From NCBI GenBank assembly GCA_022457065.1, contig JAJGBQ010000007.1:2382501-2446500 (forward strand): a DNA stretch of 64,000 bases. Direction: 5' to 3'. How positions within the stretch are numbered: position 1 is the first letter of the stretch; the number at the start of each line of letters is the position of its first letter. This DNA comes from Curvularia sp. ZM96. Its lineage: Eukaryota; Ascomycota; Dothideomycetes; Pleosporales; Pleosporaceae. The position numbers and the translations under genes were made by a program. The notes under the pieces were generated by a model that was given only the letters and a program-made list of their open reading frames with translations, was not told the origin of the DNA and ran no database searches. Of this stretch, positions 55,561 through 64,000 are shown piece after piece.

Positions 55561-56240
55561 GAGCTAAGATGTAAATTAGAGGTTCAGGCATTTATTCTGA
55601 GAACATCTCAACGATGTAGTTATTGTTGGTGTTCTGGGGAGAGAAAGTAATATTGGTGTTCCGCTACGGCGGGTGTTCCGTGACAAATACAAATATCAAC
55701 GAGAGTTGTTCGTCAAGATTGTGGATGCCGGGAGTTTCGCCGTGCGGAGAAAGAGACACAGAAATGCCTCTTACGGTGACGAGATGCGTCTGATCGTGCT
55801 AAACAATGACGTAATGCCGCAACATATTCTCGCGCTATCCACCATTGCTCTCAATGTCTGACAACAAGTATGGCGTACGTCATTAGTCTTAGAAGTAATC
55901 AGAACAGTTACAATGCCTTTCGACGCCTCCAAGCAACCAGCATCACCTGTATCGTGGTGCTGCTCATTGGATGTTAAGGGCACGGCAGTTTCTAGCATGA
56001 GTTCCTTGTGGTGTGCATGAATCAAATAACTTCCATCTCTGCAAAGTGAGACACTGTGGTTGACGAGATGTTGTACCCAGACAGTTGCCAACATGGGGAA
56101 TTCAGCACGAAGCCGTGAGAGTCGGTTTTCTGGGCTTTGTTTTACTGCGCAATCATCTTGATTAGATTAGCAAGTTCCCTTGGCACTGTTGCTGAGTCAA
56201 CCAAAGCGGCCAAAGCGTCAGAACTCCTAAACCGCGAGCA
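55561..56240. other. Intergenic, possibly decayed coding DNA
   Basis: A 107-codon minus frame at 55771-56094 (VWVQHLVNHSVSLCRDGS) and a 62-codon plus frame overlap. Neither has a recognised domain. Confidence 0.35.
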
Positions 56241-56291
56241 GTGATCGTAACAATCCTTTTGCGACACCGCGATGCCGTGCGATATACTGCT

Positions 56292-57484
56292 ATGCCTTCG
56301 ACACCGCCCTTGAGTTTTGGAAACATACCTTTAACACCGCCGCCAACCGACGAGAAGCAGGATACGCAAGCCGACCGGGTCATTACACGCTTCGGAGAAA
56401 TACGAGCAGGAAAGCATAGCAATCAAGGCCCGTGGACAAGGTTTCAGTTTAAGTCAGGGGACATCGATAAGTTGGAGCGTCTCCTTGAGCGAGACGAGGA
56501 GCTGCAAGGGTTTGTGAAAGACAAGATACGGTTAGCGTGCTCAAAACATGATACACATAGTGGCTAACAAAAGAGGTGGACAGGTATGATTACGACGCGG
56601 AAAAGTACCAACTTGTTATTCGCATGCCTACAGCCGTGCATGAATCGTTCATTGCCCGTGTTGAGGATTCCGTGCTCAGCCAACTGAAAATAATTCGTGA
56701 AGGATCTGACGACGCGGCGGCTTTCGCCCAGAAGGTCAATGCTGCTCGATCTACCGAGATACGTTTTCCAGCTACAGATGATTCCTCTAGCAATAGATCG
56801 AAACATGAACCAGACGCATCTTTCTGGCACGACGAAGCGCAATACCCTGGGGTTATCATTGAAGTGGCATATGCGCAGGGGAAAACCAGACTACACAAGC
56901 TGGCTGAAAAGTATCTCCTGGACTCAGATGCGAGTGTGCAAGTTGTTGTGGGTTTCGACATCGGGTATGGCGTGGAGGAGTCGCGTGAAGCAACCATGTC
57001 GGTGTGGCGAACTCAACTCTATAAAACCCAAGATGGCGTTGAACTAGGAGTAGTCAAGGAAGTTGCAGATGAAGTATATCTTCTTTCGATAAAAGCTGGT
57101 TTTTCAGCTAACATCTCATTACAGGCATTTCGTGACGAGCAGGGAAACCATACTGATCACCCAGGCCTACGGCTCCAACTGTCCGACTTTGCGTGCGAGG
57201 AACTTACAAAGGATGTGGAGGGAGGGAGGGAGATCATAGTGTCTACTCTAGAGCTTTGTAAATATCTCTCTGCAGCCGAAAGCAAGATGTCCCAGGGAAC
57301 ATCACTTGTGCGACATTCAATTCCTGCGGGGGTCAAAAAGCGCAAACGGTCTGAGACACCGCCAGAATTGATTGGTTCTGGTGATGAAGCAAAATACATT
57401 CAGGAAGAGGAGAGGGAGGCGAAGCGGGCAGCAGTGAATGACCCGGATTACAACAATACATCAAGCAGCAGCTTTTCAGAATAG
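56292..57484 (+). CDS. PD-(D/E)XK nuclease-like protein, two exons
   Basis: Exons 56292-56530 and 56584-57484 join in frame (CG|G) across a 53-bp GTTAGC...GACAG intron with a GCTAAC branch-like site, giving 379 residues. The N-terminus is Pro/Thr-rich (MPSTPPLSFGNIPLTPPPTD). The core has PDASFWHDEAQYPGVIIEVA near 178-197, where the Asp and the Glu before the hydrophobic pair suit the D...ExA/K active site of Uma2-like or PD-(D/E)XK folds. A VQVVVGFDIGYG strand follows. The tail is Lys/Arg-rich with a nuclear-localisation-like KKRKR and ends in a Ser tract. Similar proteins are, in my recollection, common in Dothideomycetes with no known role. Nuclease activity is inferred from the fold only. 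Confidence 0.65.
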
Positions 57485-59048
57485 AAGACAGGATGATTAT
57501 CGTTTCCCAGAAGTCATTCCAAACAGTTGCATTTGATCCAAAATCGGTATTATGCTAGTAAATATGCGGTTCACGACTTCCACAATGGTGTGTTGCAGCA
57601 TGCGAAGGAATTTTTCGTGGCTTCGTAACGGGTCCATAGAGTGCTCACGTTTCCCACCCGCTCTAAGCCCATAGCATCAACATTAGAACTATCTACGTGG
57701 TTAGCTTGGTTTCGTACCGCTACAAGACCGGCAGCTAAAGGTATATTATACATAATGACACGCTACTCGTATTATAGGTATAGAGTCCGCCCAACGGTAC
57801 TGCGTAGAACGAGAAAAATCAGATGGTTTCGCAGCTCTATATTAGCTCTTACATTGATTCGATTTGAAATACTTGGGATAAATAAAGTCTGCCTAGTCTT
57901 TGAGGCGAAAGAGAATTTTTGGTGGCGCCATGGCCGTTGTGTGCAAAGCGTTGGATGAGGGTGGCCAAATGACTGGTGGAACAGATTAGCTAAGCGATGA
58001 GCCGGGCTAAGTAATTCGCGCAAACGTTGTCCCCGCGATCAACTGATTGAAACCATAGTAGCTCTGGGGAATGTCGGACTCTGCCTATCTTTAACAACTT
58101 CTTCCTTTCCTCTACCAAGCATTCCATCTCACTCCAGTTCTGGGTTCCGATTAACTCGATCGGTAGGCACTGGCGCTCCTCTTACACCCCACCTCGCATC
58201 TAGTCTGGCAATGATCAAAGTAAGTTTCGCCCGACTCAGATATTTTGTTGTATTGTACTGACTTAAATCAGCATAACTGCTGTACAGCGACGACACTCTC
58301 AAGAACGATTCGGCACGGACGACTGCGCGATTCTGTCTATCGGGAATATCATCCACCGCTAACGTTCTGTTATAATTGTGTTGGCAAAAGTGGTGGAGAT
58401 AGATCATTACGGCGAATGCTATGGTTGGAAAACCTGCTATCGTTTCCGTCGACGAGATCGCGCATGACAACGTTCAACTCGTGAAAAAGGCTTCGGAACT
58501 GGTACAATACCATTACCCTTCTGGCCTCAGTATCTACTAAGAACTTGGCTAGGTAGAGCACGATGTCATTATTGATAGTAACGAAACTTTGGGCAAGACC
58601 TTTGAACAGGTAGACTCATCCGTCTGTGCGATGCTTGTCAAAAAACATGGTGGGGGTGGAGCAGTAAGAGTGTTTGGAGACACGGTGCAAAATGTAGTGA
58701 CTGGTCCGGACAAAAGTCCCGGATACGTCATCGTTGTCATTGCCCCTGGGGAGACCTGCAGATTTCTAGGAGCCCCGACAGTCCGATATTTCCGGCGCGA
58801 TACCTTTTGAGACGAACTGAATCAGCTCTTCACTAGACTTGAGAGACATTTCAATCCTTATACGTGAACCCCCAGATGGCTTGAGCGCCAGCTCGATAGA
58901 TGGTAAGGGGACACCTCCCCAAGGGCATACCATGCATATATCGTCCTCATCATCCTGATGGCGCTGAAGAAAGCGGAAGAGCTGAGAAACTTTTAGATGC
59001 AGAACTTCTGCATGGTCTGCAGGATGAGCGGAGGCAACTATCGCGGTA
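57485..59048. other. Intergenic, no firm gene
   Basis: Frames at 57641-57958, 58129-58470 and 58245-58484 overlap on both strands without domains. The plus frame 58589-58810 (MLVKKHGGGGAVRVFGDTV) looks protein-like and could be an exon of an unrecognised gene. Confidence 0.35.
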
Positions 59049-59594
59049 TCATCCTGCTTGAGGACACAATCGTTGTGTATCTGCGTTGCATGCGGGAGAA
59101 CAGCTGGGTTCTGAGTCAGTTAAGTGCCTCAGTATGAGGTATCGTAGATTTTCACCAGTGAGAAGGTTGGTTGGTTGACTCGAGAAAATAAAAGAGCCGA
59201 TTACTCTAGCGTCACATAATGCTGTTGTAGTATCCACTAGTCCTTGGGGCGGGCGTTGTTTTGACCACCACGTCCGGATATCGGGCAGGCGCACAACAGA
59301 AGCAAGCGGACTGAGTTTTGAGATGGGTACCGTGATGGCACACAGCAGGAAAACCTGTCTGTCTACGCCATGAAACACGTTCGACAAAAATTGCCGTGCT
59401 CGTATTACAACGCTTCGTTGGGTCTTTGATCGCATTGCTATTTTCTCGTCAGTCTGTTGCAGAACTGAACAACAGGCTTTGAAAAGTCTTTGCTGATCTG
59501 GAAGTAAACTGCTGGCGACGTTGTCGAACGTTCCAAGGGCACACTCAAGTACATTTGTTAATCCATCTGACTGTTCGATACGTGATGCGGCCAT
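59049..59594 (-). CDS. Hypothetical 181-residue protein
   Basis: ATG 59594 (ATGGCCGCATC) opens a frame ending at 59049. The product is helical with no signal peptide or domain that I recognise; there is a hydrophobic FLLCAITVPISKL near the middle and several Cys at the end. It is divergent from the small gene at 59921, with a shared 326-bp spacer that contains simple repeats. Confidence 0.45.
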   Translation of the reverse strand: MAASRIEQSDGLTNVLECALGTFDNVASSLLPDQQRLFKACCSVLQQTDEKIAMRSKTQRSVVIRARQFLSNVFHGVDRQVFLLCAITVPISKLSPLASVVRLPDIRTWWSKQRPPQGLVDTTTALCDARVIGSFIFSSQPTNLLTGENLRYLILRHLTDSEPSCSPACNADTQRLCPQAG

Positions 59595-59674
59595 GCTGAA
59601 TCAAATGAAGTATACAGAGCCAGAGAGGTACTTGTGCGAGAGCAGGACGGAACCGAATGATATGGGATCAGGCG

Positions 59675-59750
59675 AGATTGGACGAGATTGGACGGGATGA
59701 AGCAGGAAGAGGCGGGATGAAGCAGGATGAAGCGGGATGAAGCGGGACAG
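59675..59750. repeat. Short tandem GGGATGAAGC-type repeat
   Basis: Units GGCGGGATGAAGCAGGATGAA and GCGGGATGAAGCGGGA recur about seven times, preceded by two GATTGGACGA units. Confidence 0.75.
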
Positions 59751-59920
59751 CACAGGCCACACTACATTGGGTTAGACGCAGCGTCCACATGTGGCCAATG
59801 ATACAATGTTGGGCGCTCAAGCACTTTATGTTGACTTCCAAGTTTCGCAGTTAGTCTGGTTATATAGCACAGACAACCTTTCCGAAGTGTGGCTCTCGAG
59901 AAAAGTCTTACTCAACAATC

Positions 59921-60202
59921 ATGGCGCTACGCATCTTTGTATCGTGTCGCTCTCATCATGATCCAGTTACTGTCGCAAATCTTGCTTGCCAGGAAGTCCT
60001 GAAACGGGCGTACTTGCACGATGGAGATTTTTTGCGATGGGCCGGGAAATTTGATACCAACGCGACCCAGCATACCAAATGTCACGTGTTGATTGATTGT
60101 GACTTCAAAAGCCACGATGGAAGTACCGGAATACCTCTTGTATGCTATAAGGTCTCAGGAGAGAACGAACTGTACGCTGCTCTAGCTTGCTGTATGCTGT
60201 AG
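59921..60202 (+). CDS. Hypothetical 93-residue protein
   Basis: ATG 59921 (CAATCATGGCG) lies about 60 bp after a TATATAGC box. The product includes SCRSHHDPVTVANLACQEVL and HVLIDCDFKSHDG. It has Cys and His residues, no signal peptide and no recognised domain. Good start context supports it; small size leaves doubt. Confidence 0.4.
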   Translation: MALRIFVSCRSHHDPVTVANLACQEVLKRAYLHDGDFLRWAGKFDTNATQHTKCHVLIDCDFKSHDGSTGIPLVCYKVSGENELYAALACCML

Positions 60203-61110
60203 CGCTAACGATGATAGCACTTTGCTCAACCCTCCTGCAAACCTTGATAAGCTTCTTAAAAAAAATTATGCTTGGGGCAGACGCGGGCCGCCAGACCCAG
60301 CTTGAGCCGCAAGCTCCTCGACTCTGTTTATGCGCTACCAAAGTCAAAGCCTGAGTTACACAAAAGGTGTGCATGAAGAGTTTTAGAGGCGATCGACACA
60401 GGTGGCTGTTGAAAGAGAGGATAGTGATGATTCGACAGAATTGGTCATGCGAACACACAAACGAAAATGTATGTAGGGAAAATAGAGATATTCAAGGGTT
60501 GGTTTTTAGGTTGCCATATACATAAAATTAGATAATGGGATTTGGGCCGATATAGGTTGAGTAGCTACATAAGCCGGTCAGGCCCATTCCATCACAGAGA
60601 ATTTATCCTGTCTTGTCCCCGTATCTACTGCGCGGCTATAGCCTTTAGGTCACCTTCCTCGATTCTGGTCAATAAGGAATCTGCTTATCGACAGCTTTGT
60701 AGAATACCTAAGGGGTAGGATAGGAGCATTCCGGGCACTTGCCCTCTCTGGCACCGTAGTAGCGTGGTGGCTGTGGGCCAGTGCTACATGCGCCCCCCTG
60801 AGCTTTACTGCGGCAAGGCACTGTTTCAGCCACTGCCCTGTGTCCGCAGTCGAAATCGTACTCCTCTGGTTGGCACATGTTTGTCCCTATGGCAAATCAG
60901 ATTAGTAGTGCAATTTTGGACATCTTTGGGCATGTTGACTAAGTAAGATGCACTAACAGTCTTTTTGATGTCCGTAGAATAGGTTAAGATAGGAGAAGAT
61001 AGTTGAAAGTCTGGGCTGCACCGTGCCATCAAGCCGTACTTATATCTAAAACGACATTCTCATCGATCTTCCTCCGATCCTGCAGAACTTATTTAGTTGA
61101 CTCTTGCGCT
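60203..61110. other. Intergenic, no supported gene
   Basis: Short frames only (60764-60946 and 60826-61032 are mutual shadows). Confidence 0.4.
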
Positions 61111-61116
61111 TAAGCA

Positions 61117-61210
61117 ATGCTTGTCCCGTCCTGTCCCGTCCTGTCCTGTCCCGTCCCGTCCCGTGTTGTTCTGTTCTGTCTCGCCCTGTCTTGCGAGAGC
61201 TTGTCCCGTC
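61117..61210. repeat. Degenerate CCTGTCCCGT tandem repeat
   Basis: About nine units of TGTCCCGTCC and variants such as TGTTCTGTTCTGTCTCG. Confidence 0.8.
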
Positions 61211-61234
61211 GCATCCTAGCTAGTAGCAATGATT

Positions 61235-61590
61235 CCAAGATTAGCTTAGAGTGGCTCACACGTGTGTTTGGTCTCCAGACTCCAAAAGTATTGCTAACGG
61301 CAAACCACGAGTACTAGTATCTGATGGCTTTGGCATCCACAAAACGCTTGATGTTTTGAAGTTTTGCTTCGCTAACTACATCATACTCTGTCAACTGCAT
61401 TCTCACGTTTCTCGCAAGCTCCAGCCATATAAAGTTTCTGGTTTTACACCCTTAAAGGCGGCATACCGCGACCAAATTGAATGGTTAGACTGAGGTGATG
61501 TAGACACCATCGGCAAGGAGCATTCTACGTACTCCAATGAGGCGGCCATAGATAGAGTTATAATAAGAAGGAACATTCTAGTGGAATGAG
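61235..61590 (+). pseudogene. Pogo-type DDE transposase fragment
   Basis: The open frame 61251-61493 reads KSIANGKPRVLVSDGFGIHK, then ILCQLHSHVSRKLQPY and PLKAAYRDQIE, the DDE_1 core of pogo/Fot1 transposases around the second catalytic Asp. The piece just beyond, TIGKEHSTYSNEAA, still matches the family. Both ends of the gene are missing, no inverted repeats are seen, and the fragment abuts the truncated MFS gene. It is not RIP-mutated. Confidence 0.75.
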
Positions 61591-61593
61591 CAT

Positions 61594-62683
61594 CTGCAGT
61601 AACCCTCGCACCCATCCTAGCTGGCATCTTTGGCATCGCCGGTTTTGTCGCATGGCAGTGGCGTGTACAGCCGCACAGCTTGCTGCCTGTCTCACTGCTA
61701 CAGAGTGTCAGCTCCGCTGCAGCTTTCTTCTGCGCCCTTGTTAACGGCCTCATTGTGCGTGTTCCCATCGAACCGTTGCAGGCGCGGTTGTGTGCTAACC
61801 AGCAAGCAGCTCTTTACAGGCCTCTATTATGTGCCCTTCTACCAGATGTCGGTACGCAGCTCGTCGCCTGTCCGTGCTGGTATCGATCTCTTCCCTGCTG
61901 TCTGTCTCCTCGTCCCTGGCTCGGTTGTGGTCGCCATCCTCACCTCGCGCCTCGGGCACTTTCGATGGGCTATTTGGCTGGGCTGGAGCGTCACGCTTAT
62001 CGCCTGCGGCTTATTCACCATCTTCGACGAGCATACTGAGAAGACAGTCTTTGCTCTCGCGCTCGCGGTATTCGGTGTGGGGAACGGTATGGTACTGACG
62101 AGTGTCAATGTCGCAACACAGGCTATTGCCAACCAGACCATTGCCAAGAAAGAGGACCGTGCGATGGCTGCCTGCATGTACGGCTTCATGCGCAGCCTAG
62201 GCATGCCCATCGGTGTAGCAGTAAGTTACAAGTCTCCCTTCCTTCCGCAGTCGCTGTCCGCACCATACACTCTATGTATTGCCAGCGCTAATTGCTTTGT
62301 CTGTGTAGTTGTCGGGGACCATTTTCCAGAATGCGATGGGCGCCGCGCTGTCTGACGCTGGCCTCACTGCCGACATCGCCCAGGATTCCGAGCGCTATAT
62401 CTTCATCCTCCGCAACATGGCCGATACCGATCCCACGAAGAACGCGTTGCTAGGCTCATACACCCGCGGCTTCCATGCCGTCTTTGTGGCCATGACAGTC
62501 ATCTCAGCGGCTGGGCTGCTGGCGAGCTTGTTGGTCTGTTCGACATCTTGCCTGGTGGTCCTCAACACGGGCGAGTCGGATAAGAGACGGCGCGCGATCT
62601 CTACGTTTCATCTCTTCTCAACCGAGCGACGACGGCGCTCAACAGCAACAAAGAAGCTGAGGCTACCCGTCTTGTCCATTTAG
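61594..62683 (+). pseudogene. MFS transporter, C-terminal half
   Basis: Coding begins at about 61594 without a start (VTLAPILAGIFGIAGFVAW) and proceeds through introns at 61755-61809 and 62221-62308 to a stop at 62683. After splicing it reads FTGLYYVPFYQMSVR, GIDLFPAVCLLVPGSVVV, ALAVFGVGNGMVLTSVNV, FMRSLGMPIGVALSGTIFQN and a last membrane helix. This is the second half of a fungal drug:H+ antiporter (DHA-type, 14-TM-like) that would export toxins or metabolites. The N-terminal half, including the substrate-entry motifs, is replaced by the pogo fragment. It is unlikely to function unless spliced to an unseen start. Confidence 0.75.
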
Positions 62684-63770
62684 TATCACGGCTGTCGAAG
62701 CTCACCACGTGTACATGTCTCGAGCCTGCCTCTCTGGCCAGCTTTCTGTCTGCTACTAGCAGGGTGGCGACCAAGGCACTCGGTGATGAGGATAAGCTCA
62801 CACGTCTGGTGGGCTACCTAGACATGCTACCGAAGGGCATAGTAACGCCTACAGGATTCTTCGACGATGCGGTGCCTCAGATCAAGGAACGAGCAGCGAA
62901 GCAACTGAAGAAGCGCCGCTTTTTGGAAGCCGCGTATACGATCCTACTGGTCGCTCGAATACCAAGGACACAACGATAGCAGACGGATATTTCGACGTGT
63001 CATCGAGATTGAAGGATGAAGCACTCAGCGCAATCACCGCTGGCCGCGCGCTCTTTGCAGACAACATCCTCGGTCCCATAGCAAGATTGCCGGACCACAA
63101 GATCGCGATAGGCTGCTTCGATGATCTTTTCCACGGCGTTCGAGATAAAGCTATGAAGCAACTCAGAGCCGGCCGTCTGTGCGATGCTCTCGACACACTG
63201 GCCGTGCTCCACGCAATGCCAAAGATGGGTCCTATCCTAGACAGGTACTTCGATGGTGTTTTGCTGAAGCTCCAAATCCCTCTGGAACGGAGCATAGCAG
63301 CCGACAACCATGACGATGTGGAGCGAATAGTGTCGCTTATAGAACGTCGACCACCACAGATGCTTAAAAGCTATGTCGGCATGACTCTCACCATCCATGA
63401 TCAAGTACGCAACGCAATTGAGACAGGCCATTTGGAACGCGCTAGGTTCGTGCTCGGCCCAGTCATGCGATTCTGTGAGGCAAGCATTCCCAAGGGTCGT
63501 TTCGATGACCTACTTCCTTGGGTCGAAGAGCGTGAAAGTGAAGCCCTTGATGATGGTCGAACGATGAACGTTAGAGCTCTGGGGAGTGCTGCTGACTTGC
63601 TGTATACTCAGTACGATGTAGAGACTTTACTGCCAGATTCTGTAATCTTGCCAGTATGCTCGAGCTGTGAGCGAAGTAGCATCGTCGAGACTCACATAAC
63701 GCCCTCCTGTAAGATCACGACGCCGCTCCACCATTCTGGCAGTGCTGTGCTGGTGTGCAGTTGGATATGA
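62596..63770 (+). pseudogene. FDD-repeat solenoid protein, 5' uncertain, one frameshift
   Basis: A frame open from about 62596 overlaps the MFS end and runs to 62979. Coding continues in the next frame from about 62965 to a stop at 63770, with the shift at ATACCAAGGAC near 62960, where one more A would join them. Units of about 36-40 residues recur, each with a FDD core: GFFDDAVPQIKERAAKQL, GCFDDLFHGVRDKAMKQL and GRFDDLLPWVEERESEAL, with a divergent one at YFDVSSRLKDEAL. Helical repeats like these usually form protein-binding scaffolds. I do not recognise the family. The N-terminus is not defined. Confidence 0.5.
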
Positions 63771-64000
63771 TGCGGCAATCGTCTCATGAGAGACAGTATA
63801 GCGACGCCACAGCATTATTATATCAACTGGATAATATCTCATCTGCGCGTATATCTATGAGTTAAAGCATTAGATACAGGAAGCATAGACCATTCTCTCC
63901 ATTCTCTCCCAAATTTCTCCCTCGTACAGTTTCTCCTCAAATTTTAGCACCAAAGGGCGGGCGTGCAGTATTGTTAGCAGTTGCTTAAGGTGATTTGCGT
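63771..64000. other. Window end, no gene
   Basis: Contains CATTCTCTCCATTCTCTCC and a final GATTTGCGT. Confidence 0.4.

Noticed and set aside
56590..56997. 135-codon minus-strand frame
   Set aside because: Antisense to the PD-(D/E)XK-like gene, with no independent evidence.
63989..64000. GATTTGCGT at the window edge as a second copy of the 39712 element end
   Set aside because: Only nine matching bases and the sequence is cut off; cannot be judged.

Overview
The window looks like an accessory, transposon-rich stretch of a filamentous ascomycete genome, most likely Pezizomycotina and plausibly a Dothideomycete. The evidence is: short GT-AG introns (42-94 bp) with CTAAC/CTGAC-like branch sites; fungal families (fungal rhodopsin-domain protein, PaxU/TMEM53-type hydrolase, CVNH lectin, CYP52-like P450, fungal BTB protein); fungal transposon types (Tad-like LINE, Ty3/Gypsy chromovirus, pogo/Fot1); and blocks of AT-rich, TpA-rich DNA whose broken frames stop almost only at TAA/TAG. 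That last pattern is what repeat-induced point mutation (RIP) leaves. The species cannot be fixed from the sequence.

Layout. 1-4.7 kb: a nearly open LINE on the minus strand. 5-6.1 kb: hairpin repeats around a solo LTR. 6.4-7.3 kb: an aspartic-protease relic. 8.2-25.3 kb: RIP-degraded DNA holding an unidentified frame, a recognisable hybrid histidine kinase, pogo transposase debris and a 9.2-kb Gypsy element (LTRs at 13837 and 22589) that carries a nested 1.85-kb pogo/Fot1 element, followed by inverted LTR and Gypsy fragments. 26.6-29 kb: a four-exon tandem-chromodomain gene and a BTB relic. 29.2-31.2 kb: a MITE and a little-mutated Gypsy 3' end. 31.2-36.6 kb: a Cys-rich protein gene and its decayed paralogue either side of an intact six-exon P450, then a PaxU/TMEM53-type hydrolase. 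38.7-52 kb: scattered genes (orphan protein, C2H2 zinc-finger protein, secreted CVNH lectin, fungal-type 312-aa protein, rhodopsin-domain membrane protein) among MITEs and LTR pieces. 52.8-55.6 kb: a minisatellite and an internally deleted Gypsy copy. 56.3-57.5 kb: a two-exon PD-(D/E)XK-like gene. 59-64 kb: orphan genes, a pogo fragment, a 5'-truncated MFS transporter and an FDD-repeat solenoid protein.

How it fits together. Transposons have been inserted into one another and then mutated by RIP, while GC-balanced islands between them keep intact genes. Three Gypsy copies each carry an antisense-coded Cys-rich/coiled-coil frame between the chromodomain end and the 3' LTR; this is the most unusual recurrent feature. 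Several otherwise open genes are broken by a single-base length change, often in a homopolymer, which may be assembly error rather than decay. Apart from the P450/hydrolase neighbourhood, no co-directional gene cluster is evident.
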